Counted from the first letter of the stretch, positions 23,013-35,753 are shown. The stretch: 64,000 nucleotides of DNA from Lagopus muta (GCF_023343835.1 NC_064443.1:9920001-9984000), one strand, 5' to 3'. Notes: a model not told the origin generated them from the letters alone. Numbers and translations: made by a program.

Positions 23013-25596
23013 AGTTGGATATTATTATCCAATTCAAAGTTGTTTGATCTGAAAAACAGGAAGCAAGTATCATTTCTACTGCCTCTCTCAGTGGAGGCGG
23101 CACTTCTATCCTCTCTAGATGAATGAGGGATCTGCATCAGCTCTTCAGGCTGAAACATCCTGGGGCTGGGAGGGAGAAAAGGGGTGGGTTCAGCGGTGTA
23201 AGCTCCATCTGTTGTGCTTTCTGCTTTTAATAATGACAGATCGTGATGCTTTTAGCATGATGGGAGTGTCCGTGAGCCCGTGGTGTTGGATGAGCATTGC
23301 CAGCATGCTACTGCTGCTTCCCACATTTGCAGACAAAATTGCTTGGATCAGGCTCACCCCCTGCTTTTCTACGCCAATCTTTGTGTTTGAGCTCCCTGCC
23401 CATGGGGCAGGCTGCATGGGCTTGAGGTCAGGATGCTTGCTTTGTGATAACTCATACGTTTAAGTCTGCCTACTCTATTTAAACAAACTTCTTATTTTAC
23501 ATATTGAAATGCCTCCCAATTAACAAACTCTCAATGGGTGAAAGGAATGGGAAGCTGGCCTCAGCTCTCCTTTGTCCCCATCCTGAGACCACGCTCTGCA
23601 GACGATGCTGTGGCTCCTGCCTTTTTCAGCCCCTGGTCCTGCTGAGAGCTGCTAACGTGACAGCACGCGGCCGGCAGAGCGGCTGCTGCCGAGGTGAGCA
23701 CGCTCAGGGCTGCTGGCCTCATTGGTCCCTGCTTCCGTCTAACCAGCCGAGCAGAGAAATTGCCTGTTACCTCAGGTCGATTTTTCATGCACTCCTAAAT
23801 TGCTTTGTATTGACACGCTGTCAGAAATGGATTGTCACATTCACCCAGCCTGAGCTGGGCTGGGGCTCGTAAGCATGTGCTGTCAGGCTGATATCTTTGC
23901 AGGTCGAGGTCAGGGTGGGGAGTGGTGGGGTGCCTGGGATCTTTCTCTGTCCTTGATCTCTTCTTGTGTTTGTAGAGATGTTTTGCAGCACTTTGTAGCA
24001 GTCATTTATGGTGAAGATGACCCAGTGAAGGAGAAGGCTCTCTCCTTTCTTTGGACATTTCTTCTTTCTAATGGTTAGGTCATAGAAGTGATCTGCAGGA
24101 CTGGCGGTTGCTCACCATGGCTCTGTGGCCCTGTAATCTGATTCTGCTCAGTCTCTGCCATTTGAGCTTTTTCATTCTGTGAGGAATAAGTAAAAAATAT
24201 CAAACCCCTGGATGGCAGAGAGGGACTAAATAGCCAGGCTTCCATCACAGGCACTCAGGTACTCACCTGGGAGTACAGGAGATGTGGGTTCCTGTTCAAG
24301 CTTCAGTGAATACCTATCTCAATTAAGTTACAGAGTCATCTCTTCCCCTGCCCGTCTCTTCATCCCAATGAATATTTACTCATTTCATGCATGGTAGAAG
24401 AGACTGAAATTCATGATATGATCATACTTGACTAATTTCAAGCTTCTGTGCAGTGTTTGAGGTCTTTTCTCCATTTCCTTCATTATCCAGAACTGGGAGG
24501 AACGTCTTCCTTCACCCACTGCTCTTTTTAAGTCACTTCTAAACACCTGCTTAAATTTATTCCCCTTTGTCTTCACATGAGTGCGGTTTTGATTGCTCCC
24601 ATGGTAGTTCCTATTTTGTTCAGTTTTGCCTTTCTTGATACTCACTATTGCAGATGTCTTCTTATACAGGAAAACATATGGGTCATGAGAGCAGAACTGC
24701 CTCAGGTCATTCCTGCAGTGACCCTTTCCTGCACCCCATGAACGTGGTGTGGGAAATGCCAGTGTTGTGGCCATTTGGCTGCTCTTGGCTGAGGGCTGCA
24801 TATATCCAAGCCAAATCAAGAAGTGGCATTTAGCTAGGCACACACTTTCTCTGGTAGCTTTGTCCCTACAGCCCACTTGACATTAATTGCTGCACTGCTG
24901 ATGTGGCAGTGAGTCTCAGTCCCTGCTGCCCGCAGCTACTTGGAGAACAAGGTGGATGAGAGTCACCGGGTGTCAGACCAGCTTCCTCCCTGCCTGACTC
25001 TGTCTGAACATCTTTGTCCTTTTCAGTGCCTGACACCACTGCTGTATCACAGATGAAAAGCATCCTTGCTGTATGGCATAGTCCCTGCCATTTCCTCATT
25101 TGATTTGTCTTTCTTCTTTCATTTTTCGCTGCTCAGCTTTTTCTTCTCCTCCCCCTTCACTCCGATCCATCAGACTTCTCCTAAGCCCTGAAGTGTTGTG
25201 ACTGGGGCTGACTGACAGCACTTCATGCCTGACATACATCTCTGGGATGCAGCCCAGGATGTGTATTTGAGAGCAAAGTTGGATTATAAAGTGCTGTGTG
25301 GGAGTCTCTGAAAAGGGAGTCAAAACATCGTCAAGCCTTTTCCTCCTGAAAGGAATAGAAATATCACGTGGAGACTGCTGATGCCAGGGGTGGCTTATGT
25401 TGTATGCACACTGGACAGGATCATCTTGTCTTGCAGGTGCTGGAACTTGTCCACATCCTCTTTGAATGCTGCTACAAAGGTTGAGAAGAGCCAAAGAGAA
25501 CAACCCCCCCCCTCCCTTGTCTGTGTTTGTGGTAGTGCTTATAAGTTCAAGTTGGTTCTATGTGGACCCAAGCTCTAGCTTTGTTTATGTAGACAA
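23013..25596. other. Intergenic block with one exon-like frame
   Basis: Apart from the exon-like frame at 23970-24078, described separately, no gene is recognised. The DNA is unrepeated. The antisense frame at 24385-24876 has no recognisable domain. Confidence 0.45.
23970..24078 (+). other. Unrecognised exon-like open frame
   Basis: After a reasonable splice acceptor (pyrimidine-rich run ending GTTTGTAG at about 23975), about 34 codons read in an unusually protein-like way: DVLQHFVAVIYGEDDPVKEK, then ALSFLWTFLLSNG before TAG at 24076-24078. A GT that might serve as a weak donor occurs near 24074. I do not recognise the family and see no partner exons. It could be a terminal exon of an unannotated transcript, a pseudogene scrap or chance. 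The frame has a hydrophobic C-terminal half that could be a membrane helix. Confidence 0.2.
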
Positions 25597-25835
25597 GAAG
25601 CAATGGCCTCAAATTGCACCAGAGGCAGTTCAGGTTGGATATTAGGAAACATCTTTTTCTCAGAAAGAGAACAGGCTGTCCTGGAAGGTGGTGGAGTCAC
25701 TGCTCTGGAGGTGTTCAAGAAATGCGGAGATGTGGCACTGAGGGACGTGGACAGTGGGCATGGTGGGGGTGGGTTGATGGTTGGACTTGGTGATCTTAGT
25801 GGTCTTTTCCAGCCTTATTGATTCTATGATTCTAT
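25597..25835 (+). repeat. CR1 LINE 3' end
   Basis: CAATGGCCTCAAATTGCACC, TTCAGGTTGGATATTAGG, GGTGTTCAAGAAATGCGGAG, TTGGACTTGGTGATCTTAG and a GATTCTATGATTCTATA terminus. It is a well-preserved 240-base copy. Confidence 0.93.
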
Positions 25836-27049
25836 ATGGACAGCACAGGGCAAGTAGAAGAGTGAGTTTCTGTTGCATGTGCCCTGAGTACAAGACATGG
25901 CACCACACGGTGATTTGGCTGGGGAAGGTGAAAACATTGTGGCTGCACTCAGAGAGAGTTGATTCATGAAACTTCCTTCCATCCGTTCTTTATTACTGGA
26001 CCTCCTGGGAAGCTATTTGCCTGCTCTGCTTCCTCCCTCCCCAATGCTGGAATGGATAGAGAAATGCTAGCCAAGCTCTGGATGGAGCAGCAGGTCTGAA
26101 CTGCTTTGTTCAGCTGATGCATTCATCTTCCTTCAGCCCTGCCTAGGCTCTCAGGTTATTTTTGGTGAGAGCATTTTCAGAAGAATGGTCTCTGATGATT
26201 CTAGAGAGAGCTGTGGCTCTGCTGGGAACAAGGGTAGGGTGGTCTGGCATGGAAGATCTGATCTGGGTGAAGCAGGAACAGCTGTCGTCCTCTCTTTTAG
26301 CCCACCTGCAGCCTTGAGACTGCTCGCCCAAGCTCAGTGATCATCTCCCAGGGCCTGGAGCCAGCCTGCTCCACTCTCTCCCAGCCAGTGTGTTCTTTAG
26401 AGTAGCTGGTTGAGTTGGAAGATCTAATCTGCACTTGGATGCTTCTAATTATGAAGGCCATGCTCAGTGCTGTCATGTCACTCTGCACTACTTGCTACCT
26501 CTCTGGTTTTATGAGCGCAGCCATTGCTGCTCTCTGAGCACCTTCTATACTTATGCTCTTTGCCTTAAGCAAAGTCACCTAAAAGCCCTTTTTACTGGCT
26601 CCCCCTGAGACCCCAGGTGTTGCTTGGAAATCTCTTAGAGAAGTAATCATCCCCTTTGGATTGCACCATCATTCATCTTCCATTTCTCTGACAGTCCCAA
26701 TTTTCTTGTGTTTTTGGCCATTGAATGCCAAAAGCAAAACACTGTCGACTTCTGTTTTGTAAGATTTTCTTTATGCTCTGGTAGAAAAGCAGCAGGGTCA
26801 CTGCTTGCCCCTTGATCTCTTCACCTGTTCCTCCTGTCCTCTGCTTTTCTCCCAACCTGCTGCCCTATCCCTCTCTTTTCTGGTGCCTTTGGCCATCATG
26901 GTGAGAGGCCGGGTAAATAACTAGATGTATTAACAGCTGGGGGGAGGCATTTTCACATTTCTAGATTAGGGAGATGCATGCATGTGGTAATGACAAGAAA
27001 GTCAGGCTGGTTCTAGGGTCCATTTCTCCTCTTGTATGGTATGTGGTGC
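25836..27049. other. Intergenic spacer
   Basis: No gene, repeat or strong motif is recognised. The sequence is of moderate GC with no long protein-like frame. Confidence 0.45.
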
Positions 27050-27109
27050 TGCACGGACTTGATGATCCTTGTGGGTCCCTTCCAACTCGAGATATGCTAT
27101 AATTGTATG
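27050..27109 (+). repeat. CR1 LINE terminal scrap
   Basis: GGACTTGATGATCCTTGTGG, GTCCCTTCCAACTCGAG, then decayed ATGCTATAATTGTATGA. Only the last 60 bases remain. Confidence 0.75.
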
Positions 27110-28609
27110 AGGGTTAGAAGAGACTAAGTACCCACTTGCATTAGTCTAGCTTAGGTCAAATCACTCAGGACCTTCTTGACAGATGGAGCTTCTCACGGAT
27201 GGAGCTTGCCTGAGACCAGCTATTGAGGGCCATCCCTTCTGAGAAAGGGAGCAACTCCTGTGCAGGAATTAGCAGTCAGCACACCTGTTACTACAAGAGA
27301 CTCCAGCTGAAAAGAGAAGATGGGAAAAAAAAAGGTGGGGGGGAAAGAGGCACTTCAATTTGGTGCAATTATCTCAATTTTCCCAGGATGAGGATCCTTG
27401 AGATATTTATCTGATTTACAAGGGTATGCTGCGAGGCAGCAAGCATAGGGAACTTAAAGAGACATTCTTCAATTCCCTATGGTGGGGAGACAAGAAAGGA
27501 ATAAGGTGAGTGAGAAGAAGACACTGAGAAGGGAAAGGAGGAAGGCTGACTGCTTGCTCTGTATGTTTTCTCCTGTGATTAATAATTTGTGGAAAACTGT
27601 GCTGACCACAAGTAATGTTGAAAGCTGCTTCAGAGAGATGTCTGGGAAGAAGCAGACAGAGCTGGCAGGGATGGGGTTGGATCCTGCTGAGGACTGGGAT
27701 ATCTTTGAACTTCTAGCAGTTGCTGTTCCAGGACAGTAGTGTGAAGTGTTTGCTGAAGAATTTCTTGAATTTCTGTTGGAGAAACGATGAGGGTTAGTTT
27801 CATGTTGGGCCTGAAGAACTTGCTGGAGAACAAAGTGGGACTCTTCACATTATCTGTACAGGGAAGCAGCTCTGAAAATCCTCCACCTTTCCTGAGAGAG
27901 TGGCTGCCTTACTGCCATCCCTGCAGCTCTTCACACCTCCCTTTCCCTTCCATCACGTTCAGGCTTCTCGGCTTCTCAGCCCTTTCGCCTCTGTGTTGCT
28001 CCTTCATGTCTACATCCCTTATTGTTCCTCCAACACTGCCTTGTCACATCATACCCTGCTCCTGTGATTTGACAATAGAGAGAAAAAAGGAGGGATTCAG
28101 TGGAGTGGCAAATGAAACGGGGAAGTGGAAGAGGAGGAGGAGAGAAAGAAAAGATCAGAGGGAAAGAGAGCAAATGCTTGTAGCTAAATGTGGCTGGGGA
28201 AGTCACCTGGGGGAGTCATTGACTGAGGGGTCGCTGACCCTTGTGAGTAAATTTCTGTAATAAACTGGAGAAAGTACTGGCAGGCCCAAGTGATTTACTT
28301 TAGAAATTGCCGTAGTTCAGCTCCCCTCAAATGCAATTCAGCAGTACTGTTAGCAGGCGCAAAGCCCTTGCCAGCCTTAATATGGATTACTTTTCTTTGT
28401 CCCTTAAGTTCATCTCTTTACAGCATGGTTATGTTCCCATAAATTTGCAGCAGCGTGTTTGCCAGCAACTGGCCCATCGGAAAGGATTTGTGTCCGCTAA
28501 AAAAGCCTGTTGGATAAAGTTGATGTTGGCAATATGCCCGTATAAGGCCCTTCTGCAGCTACTTTACTCTGCAAAAGAGCAGCTTGGTCAAGAACCAACC
28601 AACTTCAAG
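27110..28609. other. Intergenic spacer
   Basis: No gene is recognised. The purine-rich stretch 28075-28175 (GAAGAGGAGGAGAGAAAG type) gives a lysine/arginine-rich frame that is compositional. A run A9-GG-T-G7 occurs at about 27324-27342. Confidence 0.45.
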
Positions 28610-28842
28610 GAATCGTAGAATCGTTAAGGTTGGAAAGACCAATGAGATCATCTAGTCCAACCATCAGCCAAGTCTGTGATTGTTCTAGACCACGTCACTT
28701 GCTGTGACATCAAATCTTTTCTTGAATACCTCCAGAGATGGTGACTCCACCACCACCCTGGGCAGCCTGTGCCAATACTACTCTTTCTGAGAAGAAATTT
28801 TTCCTAATATTTGACCTGAACCTCCCTCTGGCAAAGATCTGA
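28610..28842 (-). repeat. CR1 LINE 3' end
   Basis: GAATCGTAGAATCGTTAAGG, ATCATCTAGTCCAACCATC, CTCCACCACCACCCTGGGCA, TGAGAAGAAATTTTTCC and TGACCTGAACCTCC. It is a 230-base copy in reverse. Confidence 0.92.
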
Positions 28843-30000
28843 CTGAGGCAGCAATGCTCATCCATCACACATAGACACCTGTAGACCATCACTTTTTGTG
28901 CATCTCCCACACCTGTGGTAGTTGATTCTGATAAATGAGGAGCAGCCTTAATATGAAGGGAGAGAGTTGCAGATCTCTGATGTTAGTAGAGTTCCTCATG
29001 CCGTTAGAAAGGAGTCAAAGGAATTCAAAAGTCTCCTCTGGATTGCAGAAGTCTGTTTGTTCTGCTATATCTATTAGTATTGCATTGTATATTACATAGC
29101 GTGAGTATTGGATATATGAGGGTAAGCTGTTCTACGTTAAAAATCTTATGATGATGAATATGTATAATCTATTTCCTTCTGTGGAGCAAGTTGCAAAGGA
29201 TCATTTTTTTAGGGTTGGTATTTCAGAAGCAGGACTCTGTTTAATGGGTAGGTACCAGAATATCACAAATTTTGTACAGTTTGATGCAGGGAGTCACATG
29301 GAGAAGGAAGGAGCCCTGGAAGGACCCCTGGACTCCCTCCCAGCAGAGGGAGGTTTCGGGACAGTCCCAGTGCATCCTTATGGGGTGGCCCATGTGAGGA
29401 GCATTTCCAGTATTGGAGCCAGAGCCTGCTGGCTCCTGCAGCTGCTCCTACCTGACTGCTCCTTCCTCTGAGCTGCCTTTCATTCATGAGCTGAGGGGAA
29501 AGGAGGAAAAAAAAAAGAAAAAAAAGGAGAGAGAGCAAGAAATTCAGGGGAGGGAAAATGCTCAAAGAACAGTGCATTTCTTGTTGTTTGATCTTTGAGG
29601 AATGTTGAAGAAATCTCTTAGGCTTCTGTCTGCCTGGTTGGGCTGGTAAGGAGATTACAAGCCTCGTATTTCCACAGGAAAACACCCGGCCGCTGGGCCT
29701 GGCATGTTAATCCAGACAAAGGATAACAGCAGCCTAATTAATTCTCATGTCTCTGGATCTGATAACAGTGCAGTACACAGACGAGTCCATAAGGACTTAA
29801 TGAGTTTAATCGACTGCACTTGATGATTTTATTTGAAACCTTGTGCCACGCATTAAACTATTAAAAATACACTTGAACTTGATTGACAGCCATAATCCAG
29901 GCAAAGCTGCCTTAATCCGCAGGGTGGGAGTGGGGCAGCTGCACACCTTCCAGCCAAGGAGTATGGAGCTGGGCACAGGGGTGACATTAGAAATCAGATG
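28843..30000. other. Intergenic, containing a strong enhancer-like segment
   Basis: No gene is recognised. The segment 29690-29925 is described separately. The + frame 29148-29471 and the minus frame 29263-29685 overlap each other and have no recognisable domain; a purine run at 29500-29535 explains part of both. Confidence 0.45.
29690..29925. promoter_or_regulatory. Candidate enhancer with PBX/MEIS, OTX/PITX-type and GATA sites
   Basis: This unrepeated AT-rich segment has TGATTGACAG at 29880-29889 (the classic PBX-MEIS/PREP composite), TTAATCC at 29707-29713, ATAATCC at about 29891, TTAATCC at about 29912, TAATTAAT near 29735, and GATAAC at two places. Such density of homeodomain-type words is typical of deeply conserved developmental enhancers. 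The target gene is unknown; PLXNA1, about 22 kb upstream, is the only gene in view. Confidence 0.35.
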
Positions 30001-30320
30001 AGAGGTAATGGATTTAAGTTGTAACAGGGGAGGTTCTGGTTGGATACGAGGAAAAATTTCTTCTCAGAAAAAGTGGTGAGGCATTGAAACAAGCTGCCCA
30101 TGGTGGTGATGGAATCACCATCCCTGGAGTTGTTCAAGAATAGGGTGTGCATCGCATTGAGTGGCTTGGTGGTATAGTGGTGATGGGTTAATGGTTGGAC
30201 TTGGTGATCTTAGATGTTTTTTCCAACCTTAATGACTCTATGAGTTTGCATGATGGTGATGGTTTGATGCTTGTAGTAGATGATCTAAGTGGTCTTTCCA
30301 GTCTCAATGATTCTCTGATT
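30001..30320 (+). repeat. CR1 LINE 3' end with duplicated terminus
   Basis: It opens GAGAGGTAATGGATTTAAG and has AAATTTCTTCTCAGAAAAAG, CCATCCCTGGAGTTGTTCAA and a GACTTGGTGATCTTAG terminus near 30240. A second terminus-like unit (GATGATCTAAGTGGTCTTTC, then AATGATTCTCTGATT) follows, echoing the double end of the 2786 copy. Confidence 0.9.
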
Positions 30321-33300
30321 TCGGAAGGATGCAAAAGGTTAGTAATGGGGAAAGCAGTGAGGAGTCTCTATGAGAAGGTTGGTATTCAAGGAGCAAGCCA
30401 TGCATGTCTGCTTGTGCTCATCCGATGTATTCCTGTATTTAAATATATATATAGAAATATATACATACACAGGCATGAAAAAGCGGCGATTTGACTCAAA
30501 AAGGGGCACTAAACCAAGGAAATAAATAGCATGGAAGTCTGCTTTGAAAGTCCCTTGCCCCCCACCCTCTTCCATTTAAAGTAATTTGCAAAAGATTTTC
30601 AAAATTATAAACCAATTTGCAAATAAATGATCATGATTAACGGCACATTCTTTAAGAAGTGACAGATCGGTAATAGATCCGTAATCCCCCTTATTATGCA
30701 GGAACCATTAACAGCAGTAGGCGTTAAGAGACTGCATTAAAGCTAGAATAGGCTCCAGCTATGTCTCTGGAGCAGAGCAGGTCAAGTTTTTGTTGCTATG
30801 CCTTCTTTCCCTATAGCTGTGCTAGTAATTATTTGAAAGAACATAGCTCCATGGCACTTGGGTTTCACAGCTTACTCACCCCACTCACCCTGTGCTAACA
30901 TGCATGATCTCTGGCTGCAGAGACAAAGCCTCCATCTCTTATCTCCCACCATCGCATTTCCAGCCCCCTGACATTGTTTCTCAGGGGTGATCTATGGGGC
31001 TCCTGGCTCTGCCTTGTTGGCTCACGGGGGTGGTGGGACATTTGGGGAAGTGGTTCTTCAGGCTGGGTGAATTTGGTGCAAGGGGAAAATGGGTCAGGGT
31101 CCCACCTGGAGTTTTTGCTGCAGCATCCACTCTCCCCCTGTCCAATAGCAATCCCATAGTTTAAAGTGCTCTTTGGAGACACCATGAAATCAAGAGCAGC
31201 GTCAGCACCTTTGATCTCTGAAACAGCAAGGATTTGCCACGTGGAAATAAGCAGATGATCCGACAGCCCAAAGCACACACCTTACTGTGAAGGCGTGCAA
31301 AACCCCTTCCAGCGATTCCCTTCCCTCAGAGAAAATCCCTTCCTGACCTCACACCCGGTGAGTGGTTTAATGCCTTGTACATGGATGGGACAGGACACAC
31401 AGCTGCTGGAGTATATCCCACTAAGCAGCAGCCCAGGGCAGAGGGTGCCTCACTTCCTTCACAATTCACTTGCAATATGATGCTGACAATTTTTTGCATT
31501 CAAAACCAGCTGAAAGGTTTTAATTTCTCAGCTTAGACCTTTATCCCCCTCATCTTTATATATATATTTTTCTTCTACAGCATGCTATAGTCTCTGCAAT
31601 ACATTGTACCTACAATGGTTAGGATGTTTTCAAACTGGGTCAGGAAGGTGAATGAAGAAAGGGGTGCTACAAGGAAAGGTATATTAGTGCCCTGGTGATG
31701 CACCTTCTAGAGAAAAAAGAGTGTGAAGGGAATTATTTTCAGGTGAGTTAACACTGAAATCCTGCCCGCTTCTCCTTCCAAAGCCTGGTGTGTCTGGAAA
31801 GTATGGAGCTGATAATTTAAGGTATTGTATGTCCTGATTAATTACATCAGTCCTGGCTGCAGTTGTCTTTTGCATTCTCACCTTAAAATGCATTGTGATG
31901 TTGCTATTCACTGTTAAACAGATGTTGTATGCTTTCCCAGCAGTGGCTAAAATTTAATTTTTTTACTGATAGGAAAATAATTGGCATATCTTTGACAGAA
32001 GAACGCTTGAGGATCTTAATGGGGGAGATCAGCGAGGGAATGGCAAAATATTTTCATCTATTCCACGTTGTTAGTGCTTTGATTAAGCAGACTAATATTT
32101 CTGACTCTGTCACTTAGCCTGAACAGCAGGGTATTTCGTTATCAGGTAATTCCCCCTGCCTACAGTGTCTACATAAATGGTTGTATGTAAATCATGTGGT
32201 TAATAATGCTCCATTATTGAAGGCAGATGCGGCTGCTAATTGTGGAGCATCAGATGCCTGGTGAAATCACGGCAGGTATCATCCCCTGCTCTGCTGCAGG
32301 GGCTGTGTCCCCTGACCCAGTGGCCAAGTGGGGTACCACAGACAGCAATGTGAGGGCATCCCCTCATCCCACAGCTGGATCCTGGGGTGCTGATGGGCTG
32401 CAGAGCACAGGTGGGAAGCACAGTAGTATTGGCACACTCAGCAAGCAGCTGTGCAACCAGCGCCTTCGTCAAATATTTACCCTTTGTTTCAATCCTGACC
32501 TCCCTGCCTCTCAAGATAAATAATTTAGCGTGGGAGCCTTGAAGGTTAATCTTGCATTTATTTAATGTTACAGGACACTTGGCTCACTTGTAGCTAAAAG
32601 CCCTGTGTGATGGTTGTTAGTTTATTAAATCCGAATGCCATTTTCTTCACCTGCTTCTCTTTGGATTGTTGAAAGGAAGGATGGAGGAAGGAAGCAGAGG
32701 GAAGAGTTATCTGTATGCAGCCTTTTGTTCCTGCTACATATTCCTTCAGGAGCAGCACCCCAGGGAACTGTCACTCCACATGCACCAGCCCAGACAGGTG
32801 CTCATCTACACTCCTTAGGCATATTAGGCAAAGCAGCTGGAAAAGAAGCCAAGCAAATGGAGCAGACTGACTGCTGAAGTCAGGTTGGCTTTTGTAGTCT
32901 AGCCCATCAGTCTGGATGAGGCACTCAGTGTTAGCTGCTCCCTCCTGGTTGGGGCTTATAGTCAGTGATTCATCATGGGGGAGATGCAACATTTCTGGAT
33001 GTTTCTGTCTTGATGCATTCAAGAGAAGACTGGCTTGGTCAGCAAGCAGTGAAGAAATCTCTCCCTCAGCGCCAGTTCTTGGCATTCTCTTTGGAAAGCT
33101 CTGCATTTGTCTGGATGCACTCCTCACCTCTTGCAATGATAGCTACACTCATCCACCTCTTCAGAGCATCTTGTTAACTTCCTTCCCACCCTTGTTTTTA
33201 AAGGCCTCCTAAGGAGAAATTACTCTGATCTCTCTGAATCAAATAACCCCTTACATCTGGTAGCATTAAGGCTAGCTAGGGAAGAGGAGTTGTGTTGGAG

Positions 33301-35495
33301 GATGCTGGCAGTGTGATCACACCATAGCATAGTCACATTTTCACCTGCTCATGTGGTCCAGCACAGCTGTGACTTGCTGGTAATTACTTGCTTGTAGCTG
33401 GTGTGAGACTCCCAGTTTTAAAAGCCATCTGCTTACCTCCAGATCCCTGTTGTGTGATCTTTCATTTGGAGTTCACCTCTACAGTTTATGGCAGCTTCCA
33501 CGATAACAGTCCAGCTGGAGTTCCTCTTGATTCCATTCTATGTTGGCTTTGTCTCCGTTTAAAGGACATTTTGTATCTTTCAGCAAATGCCAACCAGGAG
33601 GCTCAGTGTAGCCTGGCAGTATTTGACCCAAAGGAAACAGCAGTGTACAGTGGGCAGGAGATTGGTGTGCCTGGATGTTCATTTGTGCACTCCAAATCTG
33701 CTCAGGTAGAGATGTGATCAGAATGACCTTTCCCATGAGCTTCAAGTGCTTCAGTATTAGATGGGAAATAGCACAAGATCAATGTGCATCATGGCTTTTT
33801 AATGCTTTAGTCTGAACCAGGAGAGACAGTAATAAGAAAAAGTCAGAATAATTTAATAAATGCTGTGTGTGCTTTTTTTCCTTCTGGAGAAGATACTAAG
33901 ATGTGTCTGGATTGATTTTGTTGGAGGCAGTAGTTCTGCTTAATTCCTATCTCATTCTGATACTGGCACATGCTGTTTGGGATACAAGCATGGGGGCAGG
34001 TTTAGGGCTCCTGAATATTCTTCCTACCTGCATTGCCTTCTAGGGGAATTGATTTCTCCTCTCTGCAGGGAGTTCTGGTGTCCAGTGCTGGGGCAGGAGA
34101 ATAACTGCCTCTCAGTCTGCCCTCCATCCACTGGTCCTTGGTGAGGTGCAGTGCAAGCATTCTCTGAAGGTAGGGTGACCTGGGGAAAAACCACATTGCA
34201 ATGGGTGCCTGCTCAATAAATGATCCTACACTGGAAAGTGTTTGAGCTGAAGGCTTTCCAAGGACAACTGGGAAATCACAGCTATGATCTGTGTTTGGCT
34301 CCCCAGACCTTTCAATGTAAGCATCTGTGGATGTGTTGTTCAGACTCTTTCATGTCAGCCTTTCTATACCACTTCCAAGGTTTAACACTTAAAATCATGA
34401 CAAACACACTCTAACACCCTCATAATCTAAGCAGCTCTGATCAAACTGGAACTCACTCTCATAACACCCTGCCACCCACACCGGTGTGCTTATTGCTGCC
34501 AACCTTTTGCCAAGCTCTTAGCTTTTGTGCTAGGACAAGGTGATTGACATTGCTTTATGTGTCTTGATAATAGAGCAATGCACCACTTAGAGAAATCAAA
34601 TTCACATCAGTGTCTCCCCAACAAACCTGTTCTGTCAACTGCCTTTTTCATTTTTTTCCCCTCCGTATTTAAGAATATATCAAGCCAGACACAGGCAGTG
34701 GCTGAAGGAAATAGCTGATTCCCCTCATACAAGCCTTTTGGGGAGAGAAGTGCCAGGCAGCCCAGCTCTGAATATGGGACTGGAATAGTGAATGGGATTA
34801 GGGACAAGTCTGGTGGCCTTGCTCCTCAAAAGCCAATTACTGCCTGTTACAAAAGGAGGATTTTATTTCTGAGGTTAGAAATGCATCCATGAGTCTGGAG
34901 AAAAAAAAAGAAGAAAAAAAAAAGGCTAGAAGAGCTCAGGAATCAAAGGGAAGTTCAAAGGCTTTTTATTTGTTTATTTATCTATCCATGTATTTATTAT
35001 TTACTGCAGTTGAAGCTCAGAAGAGAGTGCTTGTGCTCATGTTCTTGGACATCTTCTTTGTCCCAGCTCTGCTTTTCCTTATCAATTGTGCTCATAATGT
35101 GATTTCTCTCTTGTACAGATGAGGAAAAAATGAGAGTCTTGTGGAGATGTTCGTGAGTGAGTGCTGACCATCCCAGACGGACGCAGCCCAGCACTGCTTG
35201 AGGCTGTCCCTTGAAGCCCTCCAGCAACTGTACTATCATGGAGGTTGGGGATCAGAGCTGTACAGCAGATGGGTAAAATATACCCAAATTTCCTCACCTC
35301 TCTTTTTCTTTTTTTTTCTTTTTCGAGTGTAGAGTTTCCAGCAAGCAGCAGGTTGCTGGGAAAGTTCATTTTTGGCTTTGCAAAGAGTACCTCTCTATTT
35401 TCATCTTGAAAAACCTTCCCTTCCTCTCTGGAGTTGATTTGATGTGATGGAATATGCTCTGTTTTGGGCCTAGGAAGTTGGTGGGGTCTGAGTGG
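30321..35495. other. Intergenic block, 5.2 kb, free of recognisable CR1
   Basis: No gene is recognised. A TA-rich microsatellite lies at 30441-30468. Enhancer-like unrepeated stretches are at 30590-30760 and about 32100-32290. Low-complexity TTTA/TATC repeats are near 34966-35000. Frames such as 33388-33717 (+) and 35082-35579 (-) have no family signature. Confidence 0.45.
30590..30760. promoter_or_regulatory. Candidate enhancer with POU/octamer-like palindrome
   Basis: The perfect palindrome ATTTGCAAAT (30615-30624) is followed three bases later by a second palindrome, ATGATCAT (30627-30634), then GATTAACGG. TTAACAGCAG, GGCGTTAAGAG and GCATTAAAGC words follow, with several CpGs. It is unrepeated and unlike its flanks. 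Function is inferred from motif content only. Confidence 0.3.
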
Positions 35496-35753
35496 AGAGG
35501 CAATGGCCCTAAGTTGTACTGGGGGGGGTTCAGGATGGATATTAGGAAACATTTCTTGTCTGAAAGAGCGGTAATGCATTGGATGGGCTGTCCAGAGAGG
35601 TGGTGAGTGGAGTCACCATCCCTGGAGGTGCCCAATAAAAGGGTAGATGTAGCAGCTGGGGACACAGTTAGTGGGCATGGTGGTGATGGTTTGATGGTTG
35701 GACATGGTGATCTCAGAAGTCTTTTTTAAGCTTAATGATTCTGTGATTCTATG
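35496..35753 (+). repeat. CR1 LINE 3' end
   Basis: GAGAGGCAATGGCCCTAAG, a G8 run within GGGGTTCAGGATGG, TGGAGTCACCATCCCTGGAG and TTCTGTGATTCTATGA. About 260 bases are retained. Confidence 0.92.
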
